DNA of 64,000 nucleotides from Polynucleobacter sp. HIN7 (GTDB lineage: Bacteria > Pseudomonadota > Gammaproteobacteria > Burkholderiales > Burkholderiaceae): positions 310,001-374,000 of the forward strand of contig NZ_AP028138.1 of assembly GCF_030297595.1 (NCBI RefSeq), written 5' to 3'. A model generated the notes under the pieces. That model was not told where the DNA came from. It did no database searches and saw only the letters and a list, made by a program, of their open reading frames with translations. The position numbers and the translations under genes are program-made. Position 1 is the stretch's first letter, and the number at the start of each line of letters is the position of its first letter. Below are positions 9,113-18,711 of this stretch, piece by piece.

Positions 9113-10252
9113 TTGAAAAAAAAAGTTATGCTAGCTTTTGGTACGCGCCCGGAGGCCATAAAGATGGCCCCCCTTTATCACGCATTAAAAAAGTATCCAG
9201 ATGATTTTGAAGTTCTTGTCTGCGTAACAGCTCAACACCGTCAAATGCTTGATCAAGTATTGAGGGTGTTTGATATTACTCCTGATATTGATTTGGACTT
9301 AATGGCTCCTGGCCAGGATCTTTTTGATATCAGCGCGACAGTACTGTTAGAAATGCGTGCTGTTTTGACAAAATATAAGCCTGATCTACTATTGGTACAT
9401 GGAGACACAACTACAACCTTATCGGCAGCATTGGCTGGTTTTTATAAGGGTATACCAGTTGGGCATATTGAAGCTGGTTTACGAACATTTGATATGTCTG
9501 CGCCTTATCCAGAGGAATTTAATCGCCAGGTGGTTAGTAAGGTGGCTACCTTGCATTTTGCCCCGACAAAGTTAAGTCGCGATAATCTTTTGCATGAAAA
9601 AATTAATGATTGTTCCATAACGGTTACTGGGAATACGGTAATTGATGCCTTACTTTGGATATTAGATCATATTGAATCAAGTGTGGATCACATGAATTCC
9701 ATCAAGTGTTTCATAGATAGCAAGCTTCCTTTTGATTGGATTAATGATCGATTTATTCTCATAACTTGCCATAGACGCGAAAACTTTGGAGATGGATTTT
9801 TACAAATTTGCCGAGCAGTTAAAATGCTTGCCGAAAGATTTCCAAATGTTAGTTTTGTGTATCCTGTACATCTAAATCCCAATGTACAGGCTCCAACTCG
9901 AGAAATCCTTTCTGGAATAACAAATGTGCACCTTTTAGACCCATTTGATTACGAACCTTTTGCTTATCTACTAAAAAAATGTTATTTGGTTTTAACTGAC
10001 AGCGGAGGTATTCAGGAGGAGGCACCGAGCTTGGGTAAGCCGGTATTAGTTATGAGGGATGTTACAGAAAGACCTGAGGCTGTTGAGGCCGGAACTGTGC
10101 GCCTAGTTGGGGCAAATCAAGAGCAAATCTTTTCTAATGTATCCGTTCTTTTAGAAAGCCAGCATAATTATGAGTCTATGTCTAAGGCTCATAACCCCTA
10201 TGGCGACGGAAATGCAAGTGAGAGAATAGTTCAAGTCCTGAGGAATCTTTAA
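9113..10252 (+). CDS. wecB: UDP-N-acetylglucosamine 2-epimerase (non-hydrolysing)
   Basis: This enzyme interconverts UDP-GlcNAc and UDP-ManNAc in the cytoplasm. The 379 residues contain FGTRPEAIKMAPL at 7, VHGDTTTTLSAALAG near 99, GHIEAGLRTFD near 121, ITCHRRENFGDG near 221 and TDSGGIQEEAPSLGKP near 295, which cover the GT-B-like catalytic cleft. I accept the TTG at 9113, as family members start with MKKKVMLxFGTRPE and no ATG precedes the motif. The 124-base gap before it is AT-rich and may hold a promoter. The stop is directly followed by wecC, whose substrate it supplies. Confidence 0.95.
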   Translation: MKKKVMLAFGTRPEAIKMAPLYHALKKYPDDFEVLVCVTAQHRQMLDQVLRVFDITPDIDLDLMAPGQDLFDISATVLLEMRAVLTKYKPDLLLVHGDTTTTLSAALAGFYKGIPVGHIEAGLRTFDMSAPYPEEFNRQVVSKVATLHFAPTKLSRDNLLHEKINDCSITVTGNTVIDALLWILDHIESSVDHMNSIKCFIDSKLPFDWINDRFILITCHRRENFGDGFLQICRAVKMLAERFPNVSFVYPVHLNPNVQAPTREILSGITNVHLLDPFDYEPFAYLLKKCYLVLTDSGGIQEEAPSLGKPVLVMRDVTERPEAVEAGTVRLVGANQEQIFSNVSVLLESQHNYESMSKAHNPYGDGNASERIVQVLRNL

Positions 10253-11473
10253 ATGCAAAAAAAGTCGGTATGTATTATTGGACTTGGATATATAGGTCTC
10301 CCAACGGCCGCATTACTAGCTTCTAACGGTTATGAGGTAATCGGGGTGGATGTCAATCAGCAGGTTGTAGATACGATTAATCAAGGGCGCACTCATATCT
10401 TGGAGCCTGATTTAGATGCTTATGTAAGATCCGCTGTCGCTAATGGAAAACTAAAGGCTTTTACTAGACCTCAAGTTGCTGACATTTATATTATTTGCGT
10501 CCCAACCCCATTTCATAAGTCAGCGGGCATTCCTCAGCCAAACATAGATTATGTACTTGCCGCTGCCGATAGTATCAAAGGCTTAGTTAAAGCAGATGAT
10601 CTTATTATTTTGGAATCCACATCTCCAGTTGGTACAACTGAAAAACTTTCCCATGTTTTTATGAATTCTGAAAATGAACTAGATAAGTTAAATATCGCCT
10701 ATTGCCCGGAGAGAGTACTTCCTGGAAAAATAATGGTCGAATTAGTTGAGAATGATCGTATCGTCGGCGGCCTCACAGACAGAGCCACCAAAAGTGTCAG
10801 TGATTTTTATCGAACTTTTGTGCGCGGTGCAGTTTTGGAAACTAATGCCCCTACTGCAGAAATGTGCAAGCTAGCTGAGAATAGCTATAGAGACGTTAAT
10901 ATTGCATTTGCCAACGAGCTTTCACTATTAAGTGCTAATGCAGGAGTAGATGTTTGGAGATTAATTGAGCTAGCGAATCGTCATCCGCGTGTTAACATTT
11001 TGCAGCCTGGTACGGGAGTTGGGGGGCACTGTATTGCAGTTGATCCATGGTTCATAGTTGCGCGTGATCCAGAAAACGCTAAACTGATTAGAACTGCTCG
11101 TGAGGTAAATGACTATAAAACGGATTGGGTAATTAATCAGATTAAGGAAGCTTTAAACAAGGTTGAGGATGAGTTAAGTCGTAAAGCTAAGTTAGTTTGT
11201 TTGGGCTTATCTTTTAAGCCTGATATTGATGATTTGCGGGAATCCCCAGCGATTCACGTTGCACTTTCCTTACAAATGCAGGGATATAGAGTGTTGGCTG
11301 TTGAACCCAATATAAGCTCTCATGATTTACTTGAATTGGCGGATTTGGATGATGCTTTAATTAGTGCTGATGTGATAGCAGTATTGGTTAGGCACAAGGA
11401 ATTTGTTCAATTAGAAAAAACTGGCTCCCTCAAAAATCGATACGTGTTAGATTTTTGTGGGCTGAACCTCTAA
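10253..11473 (+). CDS. wecC: UDP-N-acetyl-D-mannosamine dehydrogenase
   Basis: It oxidises UDP-ManNAc to UDP-ManNAcA with two NAD. GLGYIGLPTAALLASNGYEV near residue 10 is the Rossmann motif, AENSYRDVNIAFANEL near 208 is the central helix with the catalytic Lys/Asn environment, and PGTGVGGHCIAVDPWF places the catalytic Cys at about residue 260. The 406-residue length fits the UDP-glucose/GDP-mannose dehydrogenase family. The ATG comes immediately after the wecB stop, so both are co-translated. The product, ManNAcA, could be incorporated in the repeat unit and perhaps amidated by the AsnB-like enzyme upstream. Confidence 0.94.
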   Translation: MQKKSVCIIGLGYIGLPTAALLASNGYEVIGVDVNQQVVDTINQGRTHILEPDLDAYVRSAVANGKLKAFTRPQVADIYIICVPTPFHKSAGIPQPNIDYVLAAADSIKGLVKADDLIILESTSPVGTTEKLSHVFMNSENELDKLNIAYCPERVLPGKIMVELVENDRIVGGLTDRATKSVSDFYRTFVRGAVLETNAPTAEMCKLAENSYRDVNIAFANELSLLSANAGVDVWRLIELANRHPRVNILQPGTGVGGHCIAVDPWFIVARDPENAKLIRTAREVNDYKTDWVINQIKEALNKVEDELSRKAKLVCLGLSFKPDIDDLRESPAIHVALSLQMQGYRVLAVEPNISSHDLLELADLDDALISADVIAVLVRHKEFVQLEKTGSLKNRYVLDFCGLNL

Positions 11474-11506
11474 AGGTCATTTTTATTTTAGATCGGGGTA
11501 AATTTA

Positions 11507-11523
11507 TTGGGGTAATCCCCCAA
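11507..11523. other. Short GC hairpin between wecC and the next gene
   Basis: TTGGGG at 11507-11512 pairs with CCCCAA at 11518-11523 around a five-base loop. The stem is not followed by a T run, so it is not a convincing intrinsic terminator. It marks the junction where base composition changes from AT-rich to more GC-rich. Confidence 0.3.
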
Positions 11524-11572
11524 AATTTAAATATCCTAAGACTCAGTTCTTAAAAATAATATTGAGAGAGAT

Positions 11573-13714
11573 ATGAAGCAAGTTTTGCAAGATATGGTCA
11601 ATGGGGAAACTATCGTTGCAGAGGCGCCATCACCCCAGGTCTCCTCTGGAACATTGCTAATTAACACTAGTGTGACATTGATTTCTGCTGGTACCGAGAG
11701 AATGTTGGTCGATTTTGGTAAAGCCTCGTATCTCCAAAAGGTAAGGCAGCAACCCGAAAAGGTAAAAATGGTTCTTGAGAAGGTTAAGACAGATGGCTTG
11801 ATTAGTGCGTATGAAGCTGTGCGTTCAAAACTAAGTCAGCCGCTACCTCTTGGTTATTGTAATGTTGGTGTGGTTACAAAGGTCGGATCTGATATTCAGG
11901 GCTTTAAAATTGGTGATAGGGTGGTGTCCAATGGTCCGCATGCGGATGTTGTCAAGGTGCCAAAGAATCTTTGCGCCTTCATTCCAGATACGGTGGACGA
12001 TGAATCTGCGGCTTTTGTGGTGGTGGCGAGTATTGGCTTGCAGGGTATCCGTTTGGCACAACCTACGCTTGGTGAAGCTTTTGTAGTCACGGGTTCGGGT
12101 TTGATTGGGTTGCTGACAGTGCAGTTGCTTTGCGCCCAAGGTTGCCGAGTGCTCGCAATTGATATTGACGAGTCCAAGCTTGCTCTGGCACGGCAGTTTG
12201 GTGCGCAAACTTGCAACCCCGGTATAGGTGAAGATCCTGTGGTCGCTGGGATGGAGCTGAGCCGCGGCAAGGGGGTGGATGGAGTAATCATTACGGCATC
12301 CACGCAATCGAATGATCCTGTGATACAGGCTGCGCGTATGTGTCGAAAGCGAGGGCGCATTGTACTGGTAGGCGTGACAGGGCTTGAGCTTAACAGGGCC
12401 GATTTTTACGAGAAGGAACTAAGCTTTCAGGTCAGCTGCTCTTACGGACCGGGCCGCTACGACCCAGATTATGAATATAAGGGGCTAGATTATCCACTGG
12501 GTTTTGTACGATGGACTGAGCAGCGCAATTTTGAAGCGGTTCTAGATATGCTGGCTAGCGGCCGGTTGGATGTGAAGCCACTCATTACTCATCGCTTTGC
12601 TTTTGAAGATGCGGCTAAGGCGTACGAGTTACTAACGATGGATAAGGCTAACCTAGGTATTTTATTGCAATACACATCACCAGTTTCGCAGCGAATGGTA
12701 CGTCAGCTTTCCCTTAAGCCTGATATAAAGTTTGATCCGCAACGACCTGTATTGGGTTTTATTGGTGCAGGAAATTATGCCTCACGAATGTTGATTCCTG
12801 CATTCAAGAACGCTGGGGCTCAGTTCCATACTATTGTCACAGCAGGGGGTATAAACGGTGTGATCCACGGTGAGAGGTCTGGTTTCGCTGAGGCGTCTAC
12901 AGATATGGCGACACTTCTAGCTAATCAGTTGATCAACACAGTAGTGATTGTCACACGTCACAATACACATGCAAATTTTGTGGCACAGGCTTTGAAAGCA
13001 GGCAAACATGTATTTGTGGAGAAGCCATTGGCAATCAACTATGAAGGTCTTGATATAGTCCGCTCGGCATATGATGCTGCGCAGTCCCGGACTGCAGTCG
13101 GCGGTGCGCAACTCATGGTGGGCTTCAACCGTCGTTTTTCTCCACAGGTGCAAAAGATGAAGGTGCTTCTAGAGAAGGTGAACGAGCCCAAAAGTATCAT
13201 CATGACTATAAATGCGGGGACGATTCCTGCCAATCATTGGACACAGGACTTGGTCATTGGTGGTGGGCGCATTATCGGCGAAGCCTGTCACTTCATTGAT
13301 CTCATGCGCTTTCTGGCGGGCAGTCCGATTGTGTCCATCCAGGCTCGTCGCATAGGGGATCAACCTGGCATCGGCATCACCGAGGACAAGGCCTCGATCA
13401 CTTTGGGTTTTGAAGACGGTTCCTTTGGTACCATCCTTTATTTGGCTAACGGAGCGGCCAGTTTTCCAAAGGAACGAATAGAGGTGTTCACGGCTGGTAG
13501 TGTGCTGCAACTGGACAACTTTCGCAAGCTAAAAGGTTATCGTTGGCGAGGATTCAATAAGATGAACTTGTGGAAGCAGGACAAAGGACAAAGGGCTTGC
13601 GCCGCCGCATTTTTGCAGGCCATTGAAACAGGTACGCCGGCCATACCTGCAGATGAGATTTTTGAGGTGGCACGAGTCACCATTGAAGTGTCAGAGCTGT
13701 TGCGCAGTCAATGA
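11573..13714 (+). CDS. Bi-domain oxidoreductase: zinc-type dehydrogenase fused to Gfo/Idh/MocA domain
   Basis: The 713 residues hold two NAD(P)-dependent modules. Residues 1 to about 370 are an MDR (alcohol dehydrogenase-like) unit with the Rossmann motif VVTGSGLIGLLTVQLL near 172. Residues from about 385 onward are a Gfo/Idh/MocA unit with VLGFIGAGNYASRML, then VVIVTRHNTHANFV and the hallmark GKHVFVEKPLAIN near 475. This fusion occurs in polysaccharide clusters, often next to heparinase-like and WbuB-like genes as here. Substrate unknown; it probably oxidises a sugar or an uronate. GAGAGAG at about 11562-11568 is an acceptable ribosome-binding site. It overlaps the following gene by ATGA. 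Confidence 0.88.
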   Translation: MKQVLQDMVNGETIVAEAPSPQVSSGTLLINTSVTLISAGTERMLVDFGKASYLQKVRQQPEKVKMVLEKVKTDGLISAYEAVRSKLSQPLPLGYCNVGVVTKVGSDIQGFKIGDRVVSNGPHADVVKVPKNLCAFIPDTVDDESAAFVVVASIGLQGIRLAQPTLGEAFVVTGSGLIGLLTVQLLCAQGCRVLAIDIDESKLALARQFGAQTCNPGIGEDPVVAGMELSRGKGVDGVIITASTQSNDPVIQAARMCRKRGRIVLVGVTGLELNRADFYEKELSFQVSCSYGPGRYDPDYEYKGLDYPLGFVRWTEQRNFEAVLDMLASGRLDVKPLITHRFAFEDAAKAYELLTMDKANLGILLQYTSPVSQRMVRQLSLKPDIKFDPQRPVLGFIGAGNYASRMLIPAFKNAGAQFHTIVTAGGINGVIHGERSGFAEASTDMATLLANQLINTVVIVTRHNTHANFVAQALKAGKHVFVEKPLAINYEGLDIVRSAYDAAQSRTAVGGAQLMVGFNRRFSPQVQKMKVLLEKVNEPKSIIMTINAGTIPANHWTQDLVIGGGRIIGEACHFIDLMRFLAGSPIVSIQARRIGDQPGIGITEDKASITLGFEDGSFGTILYLANGAASFPKERIEVFTAGSVLQLDNFRKLKGYRWRGFNKMNLWKQDKGQRACAAAFLQAIETGTPAIPADEIFEVARVTIEVSELLRSQ

Positions 13715-15570
13715 CGAGTTGGGCTATCCAAGTGCGGACTTTGTTGGAATTGGGTTTGTCAAATGTTGTACGCGTAGCTTGGTATCGTTTGGGTGTGAAG
13801 CTTGGACTTCACCCGGTTAGACGACTTCAGGCTGGCGTACCAAATGCACCATTCTTTTTACCTACAAAGGCAAATTGCGTTCCAAATGCCCCTGCAGTTT
13901 CAGCTTGGTACACGTCGACGTTATTGTTTAGCCATTTGCCAATAGCACTGACAGATGCCCCCCCCGACTGGTTAGCCAATCCCCTAAATAATCAGCGTAT
14001 TCCAGAGTCCGATAGAGATTGGTGGCAAATCCCAGACTTCGATTCTGCTGTGGGTGATATAAAGCTTATTTGGGAGTTGTCGCGTATGGATTGGGCGCTC
14101 GCATTTGCACAGCGAGCTAGTCAAGGAGATATGGCTACCCTAAAACGGTTAAATGAATGGATGGCAAGCTGGTGCGCACAAAATCCGCCTTATAAAGGGC
14201 CGAATTGGAAGTGTGGCCAAGAAGCATCCATTCGTGTGATGCACCTTGCCATGGCTGCATTGATAATGGGGCAAATACGCTCTGCAACGTCTGGCTTGCT
14301 CGACTTGATACGCCTTCACTTGCAACGCATTGCGCCAACCGTTCAGTATGCTATGGCGCAGGACAATAACCATGGCACTTCCGAGGCAGCAGCATTGTTC
14401 ATTGGAGGTAGTTGGTTGGACGCTTTGGGTTTTTCAGAGGGGAACCGCTGGGCGAACATGGGTCGCTTTTGGCTGGAAAATCGCTCTGAACGGCTGATTG
14501 GGCCGCACGGCAGTTTTAGTCAGTATTCGCTCAATTATCACCGTGTAATGCTGGACACCTTCTGCATGGTTGAAGTTTGGCGTCAGAAAATGGGTTTAAC
14601 CCCACTTTCCACGAGTTGGATGGATAAGGCATTGGTCGCAACTGAATGGCTACGTCATATGTTGAATAAGGTGAGTGGGGACGGTCCAAATGCCGGTGCT
14701 AACGATGGCGCCCGTTTGCTGCCTTTGACTAATTCACCCTACCGCGATTATCGACCGACCGTGCAGTTGGCTATGGTTTTATTTGCCGGAAAACGAGCGT
14801 ATTTACAGACAGGCTCTTGTGATACTGTATTGCAATGGCTTCGTATTGACCTCCCGCTAGTGGTAGCGCCCGCAGTTGAGAGTTACGTAGCGGACGATGG
14901 TGGTTTTGCGCTGCTCAGGCGTGGCAATGCAATGGTTATGTTACGCTACCCCCGCTTTCGTTTCCGACCCAGTCAAGCCGATGCACTTCACCTGGACCTT
15001 TGGTTGGGTGCCGACAATCTGCTGCGCGACGGTGGTACTTATAGCTACAACACTGAGCCACAATGGCTCAATTACTTTGGCGGTACAGCCAGTCACAACA
15101 CAGTTCAGTTTGACGGCCGCGACCAGATGCCGCGCCTGAGCCGCTTTTTACTCGGAGATTGGTTGAAAACAGAACACCTGCAACCATTGCAGGAAGACGA
15201 CCAGTCAACGCACTTTGCTGCCGGCTATTGTGATGGCTATGGGGCTCGGCATCGACGGTGCGTTAGCCTAGAAAACAATGCGTTGCTGGTGGTTGACGAA
15301 GTACAGGGTTTTGCCGATAAGGCGGTTTTGCGCTGGCGCTTGATGCCGGGCGATTGGCATTTTAAGTCGTCCTCAGACGGCGCTCGGCTCATGCTGAATG
15401 GGGGTAGTCTGCTCTTTCTTAATATATCATCTAATGCGCCCATTACGCGTTGTGAGTTGGTGAAGGGTTGGGAGTCACGCCACTACCTCGAAAAAACACC
15501 ATTACCCATACTGGAGTTGGAAATTCAACAAGCCGGCACGCTGACAACGCAAATGCTCTGGACAGCATGA
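13711..15570 (+). CDS. Heparinase II/III-like family protein
   Basis: The 619-residue protein has an alpha/alpha toroid N-terminal part (DNNHGTSEAAALFIGG near 217, FSQYSLNYHRVMLD near 268) and a C-terminal beta-sandwich (DGGFALLRRGNAMVM near 396, ADALHLDLWLGADNLLRDGG near 425, GGTASHNTVQFDGRDQM near 460). His and Tyr in these blocks match the polysaccharide-lyase family active site. No convincing signal peptide is visible, so its cellular location is unclear. Family members cleave uronate-containing glycans, but cluster-linked homologues have no proven function. ATGA overlaps at both ends tie it to the oxidoreductase and the transferase. Confidence 0.85.
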   Translation: MTSWAIQVRTLLELGLSNVVRVAWYRLGVKLGLHPVRRLQAGVPNAPFFLPTKANCVPNAPAVSAWYTSTLLFSHLPIALTDAPPDWLANPLNNQRIPESDRDWWQIPDFDSAVGDIKLIWELSRMDWALAFAQRASQGDMATLKRLNEWMASWCAQNPPYKGPNWKCGQEASIRVMHLAMAALIMGQIRSATSGLLDLIRLHLQRIAPTVQYAMAQDNNHGTSEAAALFIGGSWLDALGFSEGNRWANMGRFWLENRSERLIGPHGSFSQYSLNYHRVMLDTFCMVEVWRQKMGLTPLSTSWMDKALVATEWLRHMLNKVSGDGPNAGANDGARLLPLTNSPYRDYRPTVQLAMVLFAGKRAYLQTGSCDTVLQWLRIDLPLVVAPAVESYVADDGGFALLRRGNAMVMLRYPRFRFRPSQADALHLDLWLGADNLLRDGGTYSYNTEPQWLNYFGGTASHNTVQFDGRDQMPRLSRFLLGDWLKTEHLQPLQEDDQSTHFAAGYCDGYGARHRRCVSLENNALLVVDEVQGFADKAVLRWRLMPGDWHFKSSSDGARLMLNGGSLLFLNISSNAPITRCELVKGWESRHYLEKTPLPILELEIQQAGTLTTQMLWTA

Positions 15571-16796
15571 AGGTTATTTACTTCCATCAGCATTTTTCTA
15601 CTCCAAAGGGCTCGACGGGTACTCGTTCTTATGAATTATCGCGGCACTTGCTGACGCGCGGTCACCAGGTCACTATAGTATGTGGTAGCTATGGGATGGG
15701 AGAAACTGGCCTATCTCAACCTTTTGTAGGCGGACGGCGGCACGGCACCGTAGATGGTATTGAGATCATCGAATTCGACCTCGCCTATTCGAATGTCGAT
15801 GGCTTCATGAAGCGAAGCATGACGTTTGTGAAATTTGCCTTGCGTAGTATTGGCTTGGCCCTCACCGAAAAGTATGACCTCCTGTTTGCTACCTCCACCC
15901 CGTTGACTGCGGGCATACCGGGTATTTTTGCGCGATGGCTACGTGGTAAACCTTTTGTATTCGAGGTGCGAGACCTGTGGCCAGAATTGCCTCGCGCAAT
16001 GGGCGCGATTCGTAACCCGTTGGTGCTCAGTGCCATTTCAGCGCTGGAGTGGTCAAGCTATCGTTCTGCGCACCGGTTAGTGGGTCTGTCGCCTGGCATT
16101 GTGGAAGGTATTGCGCGCCGTGGTGTGTCGCGCGAATGTATCACCTTAGTACCCAACGGCTGCGACTTGGGTATTTTTGCTAGTGGAGTACAGCCTTGGC
16201 GGCCATCAGAAGTGCACACGAATGATTTGATGGCATTGTTTGCCGGAACTCACGGCATGGCTAATGGTCTTGATGCTGTATTGAATGTTGCCGCTGAACT
16301 CAAGCATCGTGGGCGCGACGATATTAAGTTATTGCTTATAGGCCAGGGTAAATTCAAAGCCAGCTTGCAAGCTAGAGCTGCAGATGAGGGGCTTAACAAC
16401 GTAGTGTTCCAAGATCCTGTAAACAAAGTAAAGTTAGCAGGCTTGATGGCATCTGCTGACCTGGGGTTGCAAATACTAGCTAACATTCCAGCCTTTTACT
16501 ACGGCACCTCGCCAAATAAGTTTTTTGATTATATTGCCGCCGGTTTACCTGTTCTAAATAACTACCCTGGCTGGCTGGCTGATATGATTATTGAATACCG
16601 TTGCGGCTTTGTCGTGCCTCCAGATAATCCATTTGCATTCGCGGATGCACTGGAAGAGGCAGCTGCTGACCGCGATGAGCTGAAAGCTATGGGGCAACGT
16701 AGCCGTGCCCTGGCCGAAAAACAGTTTGACCGTACCAAGCTTGCAGATTTGTGGGTCGATTGGTTATCAGTTACCAAGGCCAACTTTACAGGTTGA
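15567..16796 (+). CDS. WbuB-like glycosyltransferase family 4
   Basis: I choose the ATG at 15567, which overlaps the previous stop (ATGA) and begins MKVIYFHQHFSTPKG; an open frame upstream is overlap with the heparinase gene. The 409 residues show a GT-B fold: GSTGTRSYELSRHLLTRGH near 12, EVRDLWPELPRAMG near 133, LVPNGCDLGIF near 193, and the donor-site TSPNKFFDYIAAGLPVL near 312. The sequence resembles WbuB, a proposed L-FucNAc transferase, but the donor here is unproven. It is probably one of the later sugar additions of the repeat unit. Confidence 0.87.
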   Translation: MKVIYFHQHFSTPKGSTGTRSYELSRHLLTRGHQVTIVCGSYGMGETGLSQPFVGGRRHGTVDGIEIIEFDLAYSNVDGFMKRSMTFVKFALRSIGLALTEKYDLLFATSTPLTAGIPGIFARWLRGKPFVFEVRDLWPELPRAMGAIRNPLVLSAISALEWSSYRSAHRLVGLSPGIVEGIARRGVSRECITLVPNGCDLGIFASGVQPWRPSEVHTNDLMALFAGTHGMANGLDAVLNVAAELKHRGRDDIKLLLIGQGKFKASLQARAADEGLNNVVFQDPVNKVKLAGLMASADLGLQILANIPAFYYGTSPNKFFDYIAAGLPVLNNYPGWLADMIIEYRCGFVVPPDNPFAFADALEEAAADRDELKAMGQRSRALAEKQFDRTKLADLWVDWLSVTKANFTG

Positions 16797-17977
16797 TGAA
16801 TATGAAATTAATATCAAGTGATCATTCATTTATCAGGTTCGTAAGAGAGATATATGGAGAAGGTTTTATACCTCTTCATCGCCCGGTTTTTCAGGGTAAC
16901 GAGCGTAAGTATCTAGTCGATTGTATTGACTCGAATTTCGTCTCATCGGTTGGAGCCAAGGTCACCGAATTCGAACAGAAGATTGCTAGTTTTACGGGTG
17001 CCAAGTTCGCTATCGCCACAGTCAATGGCACAGCTGCATTACATATAGCATTGCAGCTAGCTGGGGTTCGGTATGAAGATGAGGTAATTTCGCAAGCCTT
17101 GACCTTTATTGCTACTTGTAATGCGATAAGTTACATCGGTGCGCATCCCGTTTTTATCGATGTCGATCGTGATACCATGGGTTTGAGTCCTCGCGCATTG
17201 CGTCAATTCTTGGGGGCGCATGCGGAAATACGAGATGGTCAGACCTGGAACAAGTCGTCTGGTCGGCGTATTGCAGCGTGCGTACCCATGCATACTTTTG
17301 GGCTGCCCTGCCGTATTGAAGAGATTGCTTCCATTTGTGCTGAGTGGGGTATTGCCTTAGTTGAAGATGCCGCTGAATCTCTGGGCAGCTACGTAGGCAA
17401 CCGCCATACTGGCACGTTCGGTGTATTTGGTGCACTGAGCTTTAACGGCAACAAGGTCATTACTACTGGCGGCGGCGGCATGATAATTACCGATGATGAG
17501 ATCTTGGCAAAGCGCGCCAAACACATCACAACCACCGCAAAGACCCCACATCCCTACGAATTTGTACACGACGAGGTTGGTTATAACTATAGGCTACCGA
17601 ATCTAAATGCTGCTTTGGGTTGTGCGCAGATGGAGCGCCTGCCGTGGATGCTTGATTTGAAGCAGCAAGTCGCCAACCGCTACCGTGACTTCTTCGGTAA
17701 AATAAATATAGATATTGTTGTACCTTTAACCGGTTACAGGACCAACAACTGGCTAAATGCCATTGTTCTGTCCGATAAAGCTGAGCGCGACTCATTTCTC
17801 TCTTACACGAATGAACATGGCATTATGACCCGTCCGATCTGGCGTTTGATGTCTGAATTAGAGATGTTCAAAAGGTTCCACCACGATGGTCTAGAAAATT
17901 CGCGTTGGCTGGAAGAGCGCGTGGTGAATATTCCTTCTAGCGTTCCAAATATAACTCTTGTCTCCGACTATGCCTGA
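16796..17977 (+). CDS. DegT/DnrJ/EryC1/StrS aminotransferase, LegC-like
   Basis: The 393-residue PLP enzyme (start ATG 16796, sharing one base with the preceding stop) begins with a segment containing FIPLHRPVFQGNERKYL and SNFVSSVGAKVTEFE, which closely resembles LegC-type UDP-sugar aminotransferases. NGTAALHIALQLAG near 79 is the PLP phosphate site, VEDAAESLGS near 190 carries the ring-stacking Asp, and FNGNKVITTGGGGM near 213 holds the Schiff-base Lys. It would place an amino group on a 4-keto sugar nucleotide, whose N-acetylation by the next gene makes sense. No dehydratase is seen in the window, so the keto substrate must come from elsewhere. Confidence 0.85.
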   Translation: MNMKLISSDHSFIRFVREIYGEGFIPLHRPVFQGNERKYLVDCIDSNFVSSVGAKVTEFEQKIASFTGAKFAIATVNGTAALHIALQLAGVRYEDEVISQALTFIATCNAISYIGAHPVFIDVDRDTMGLSPRALRQFLGAHAEIRDGQTWNKSSGRRIAACVPMHTFGLPCRIEEIASICAEWGIALVEDAAESLGSYVGNRHTGTFGVFGALSFNGNKVITTGGGGMIITDDEILAKRAKHITTTAKTPHPYEFVHDEVGYNYRLPNLNAALGCAQMERLPWMLDLKQQVANRYRDFFGKINIDIVVPLTGYRTNNWLNAIVLSDKAERDSFLSYTNEHGIMTRPIWRLMSELEMFKRFHHDGLENSRWLEERVVNIPSSVPNITLVSDYA

Positions 17978-18593
17978 GTTTGTTGGTAAGGGATTGAAGG
18001 CGAAGTTAGCTTATCGCGAGATAGCCCGCATTCACTTGCAGTGTATCAATAAAGGGTTTCTACCGAAGTTGGGGGAGCGATTCCTTACTTTGCTTTATAA
18101 ATCGATAGATGAGGATCCGAACAGTATCATATTTGTTGAACGTAAAGAAGGGCAGGTTGTTGCGTTTGTTGCTGGCGGTCGAGGCATGAGATCAATTTAT
18201 CGGCAAATGCTTTGGTACTGGCCCAATTTACTTGCAGTACTGTTACCAGCTCTATTTAATCCATTTAAATTGAAGAGGATAATTGAAATAATTATGTTTA
18301 GTCAGAGGCAAAAACTCGTTCTAAATTCTCCAAAAGCAGAATTATTCAGTATTGCTGTTTTAGATTCAGAACGCGGACGCGGTTTAGCCGCTGGTTTGTA
18401 TGACGCATTAAAGCAACATTTTACTGAAAAAGGAGAATCTGCTTTTTGCATCGTGGTCGGTAATCGCCTCATTTCTGCCCACCATTTTTACCAAAGAATG
18501 GGCGCCACACCAATAGCACGACTTCAGGTTCACAAGGGGGAGCTATCTATACTATACAGACAAAATTTATCAGGATCCGTTAGCCGTTCATAG
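17970..18593 (+). CDS. GNAT-family acetyltransferase
   Basis: From the ATG at 17970 (8-base overlap with the aminotransferase gene) the product has 207 residues. FSIAVLDSERGRGLAAGLYDAL near residue 132 is the acetyl-CoA pyrophosphate-binding motif A (R-G-x-G-L/A) and ISAHHFYQRMGATP near 173 the end of the fold. FLPKLGERFLTLLYKSI at about 28 is a region common in sugar-linked GNATs. The context suggests it N-acetylates the amino sugar made by the LegC-like enzyme. The last third of the gene becomes more AT-rich, at the edge of the next composition block. Confidence 0.8.
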   Translation: MPEFVGKGLKAKLAYREIARIHLQCINKGFLPKLGERFLTLLYKSIDEDPNSIIFVERKEGQVVAFVAGGRGMRSIYRQMLWYWPNLLAVLLPALFNPFKLKRIIEIIMFSQRQKLVLNSPKAELFSIAVLDSERGRGLAAGLYDALKQHFTEKGESAFCIVVGNRLISAHHFYQRMGATPIARLQVHKGELSILYRQNLSGSVSRS

Positions 18594-18711
18594 GATTTAT
18601 ATATTTATTACTGAAAATAGATATTGAAAATTTACATAAAATTGAATCAATTTTAATTTATATTGTTTGTAGAGTTAAAAAATAGTTAAAAATAAACTTT
18701 AAAAATATTTT

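Noticed and set aside
11843..12360. Several open frames of about 150 codons on the minus strand under the bi-domain oxidoreductase gene
   Set aside because: They lie wholly inside a well-supported gene, have low-complexity translations and no ribosome-binding sites; a by-product of higher GC.
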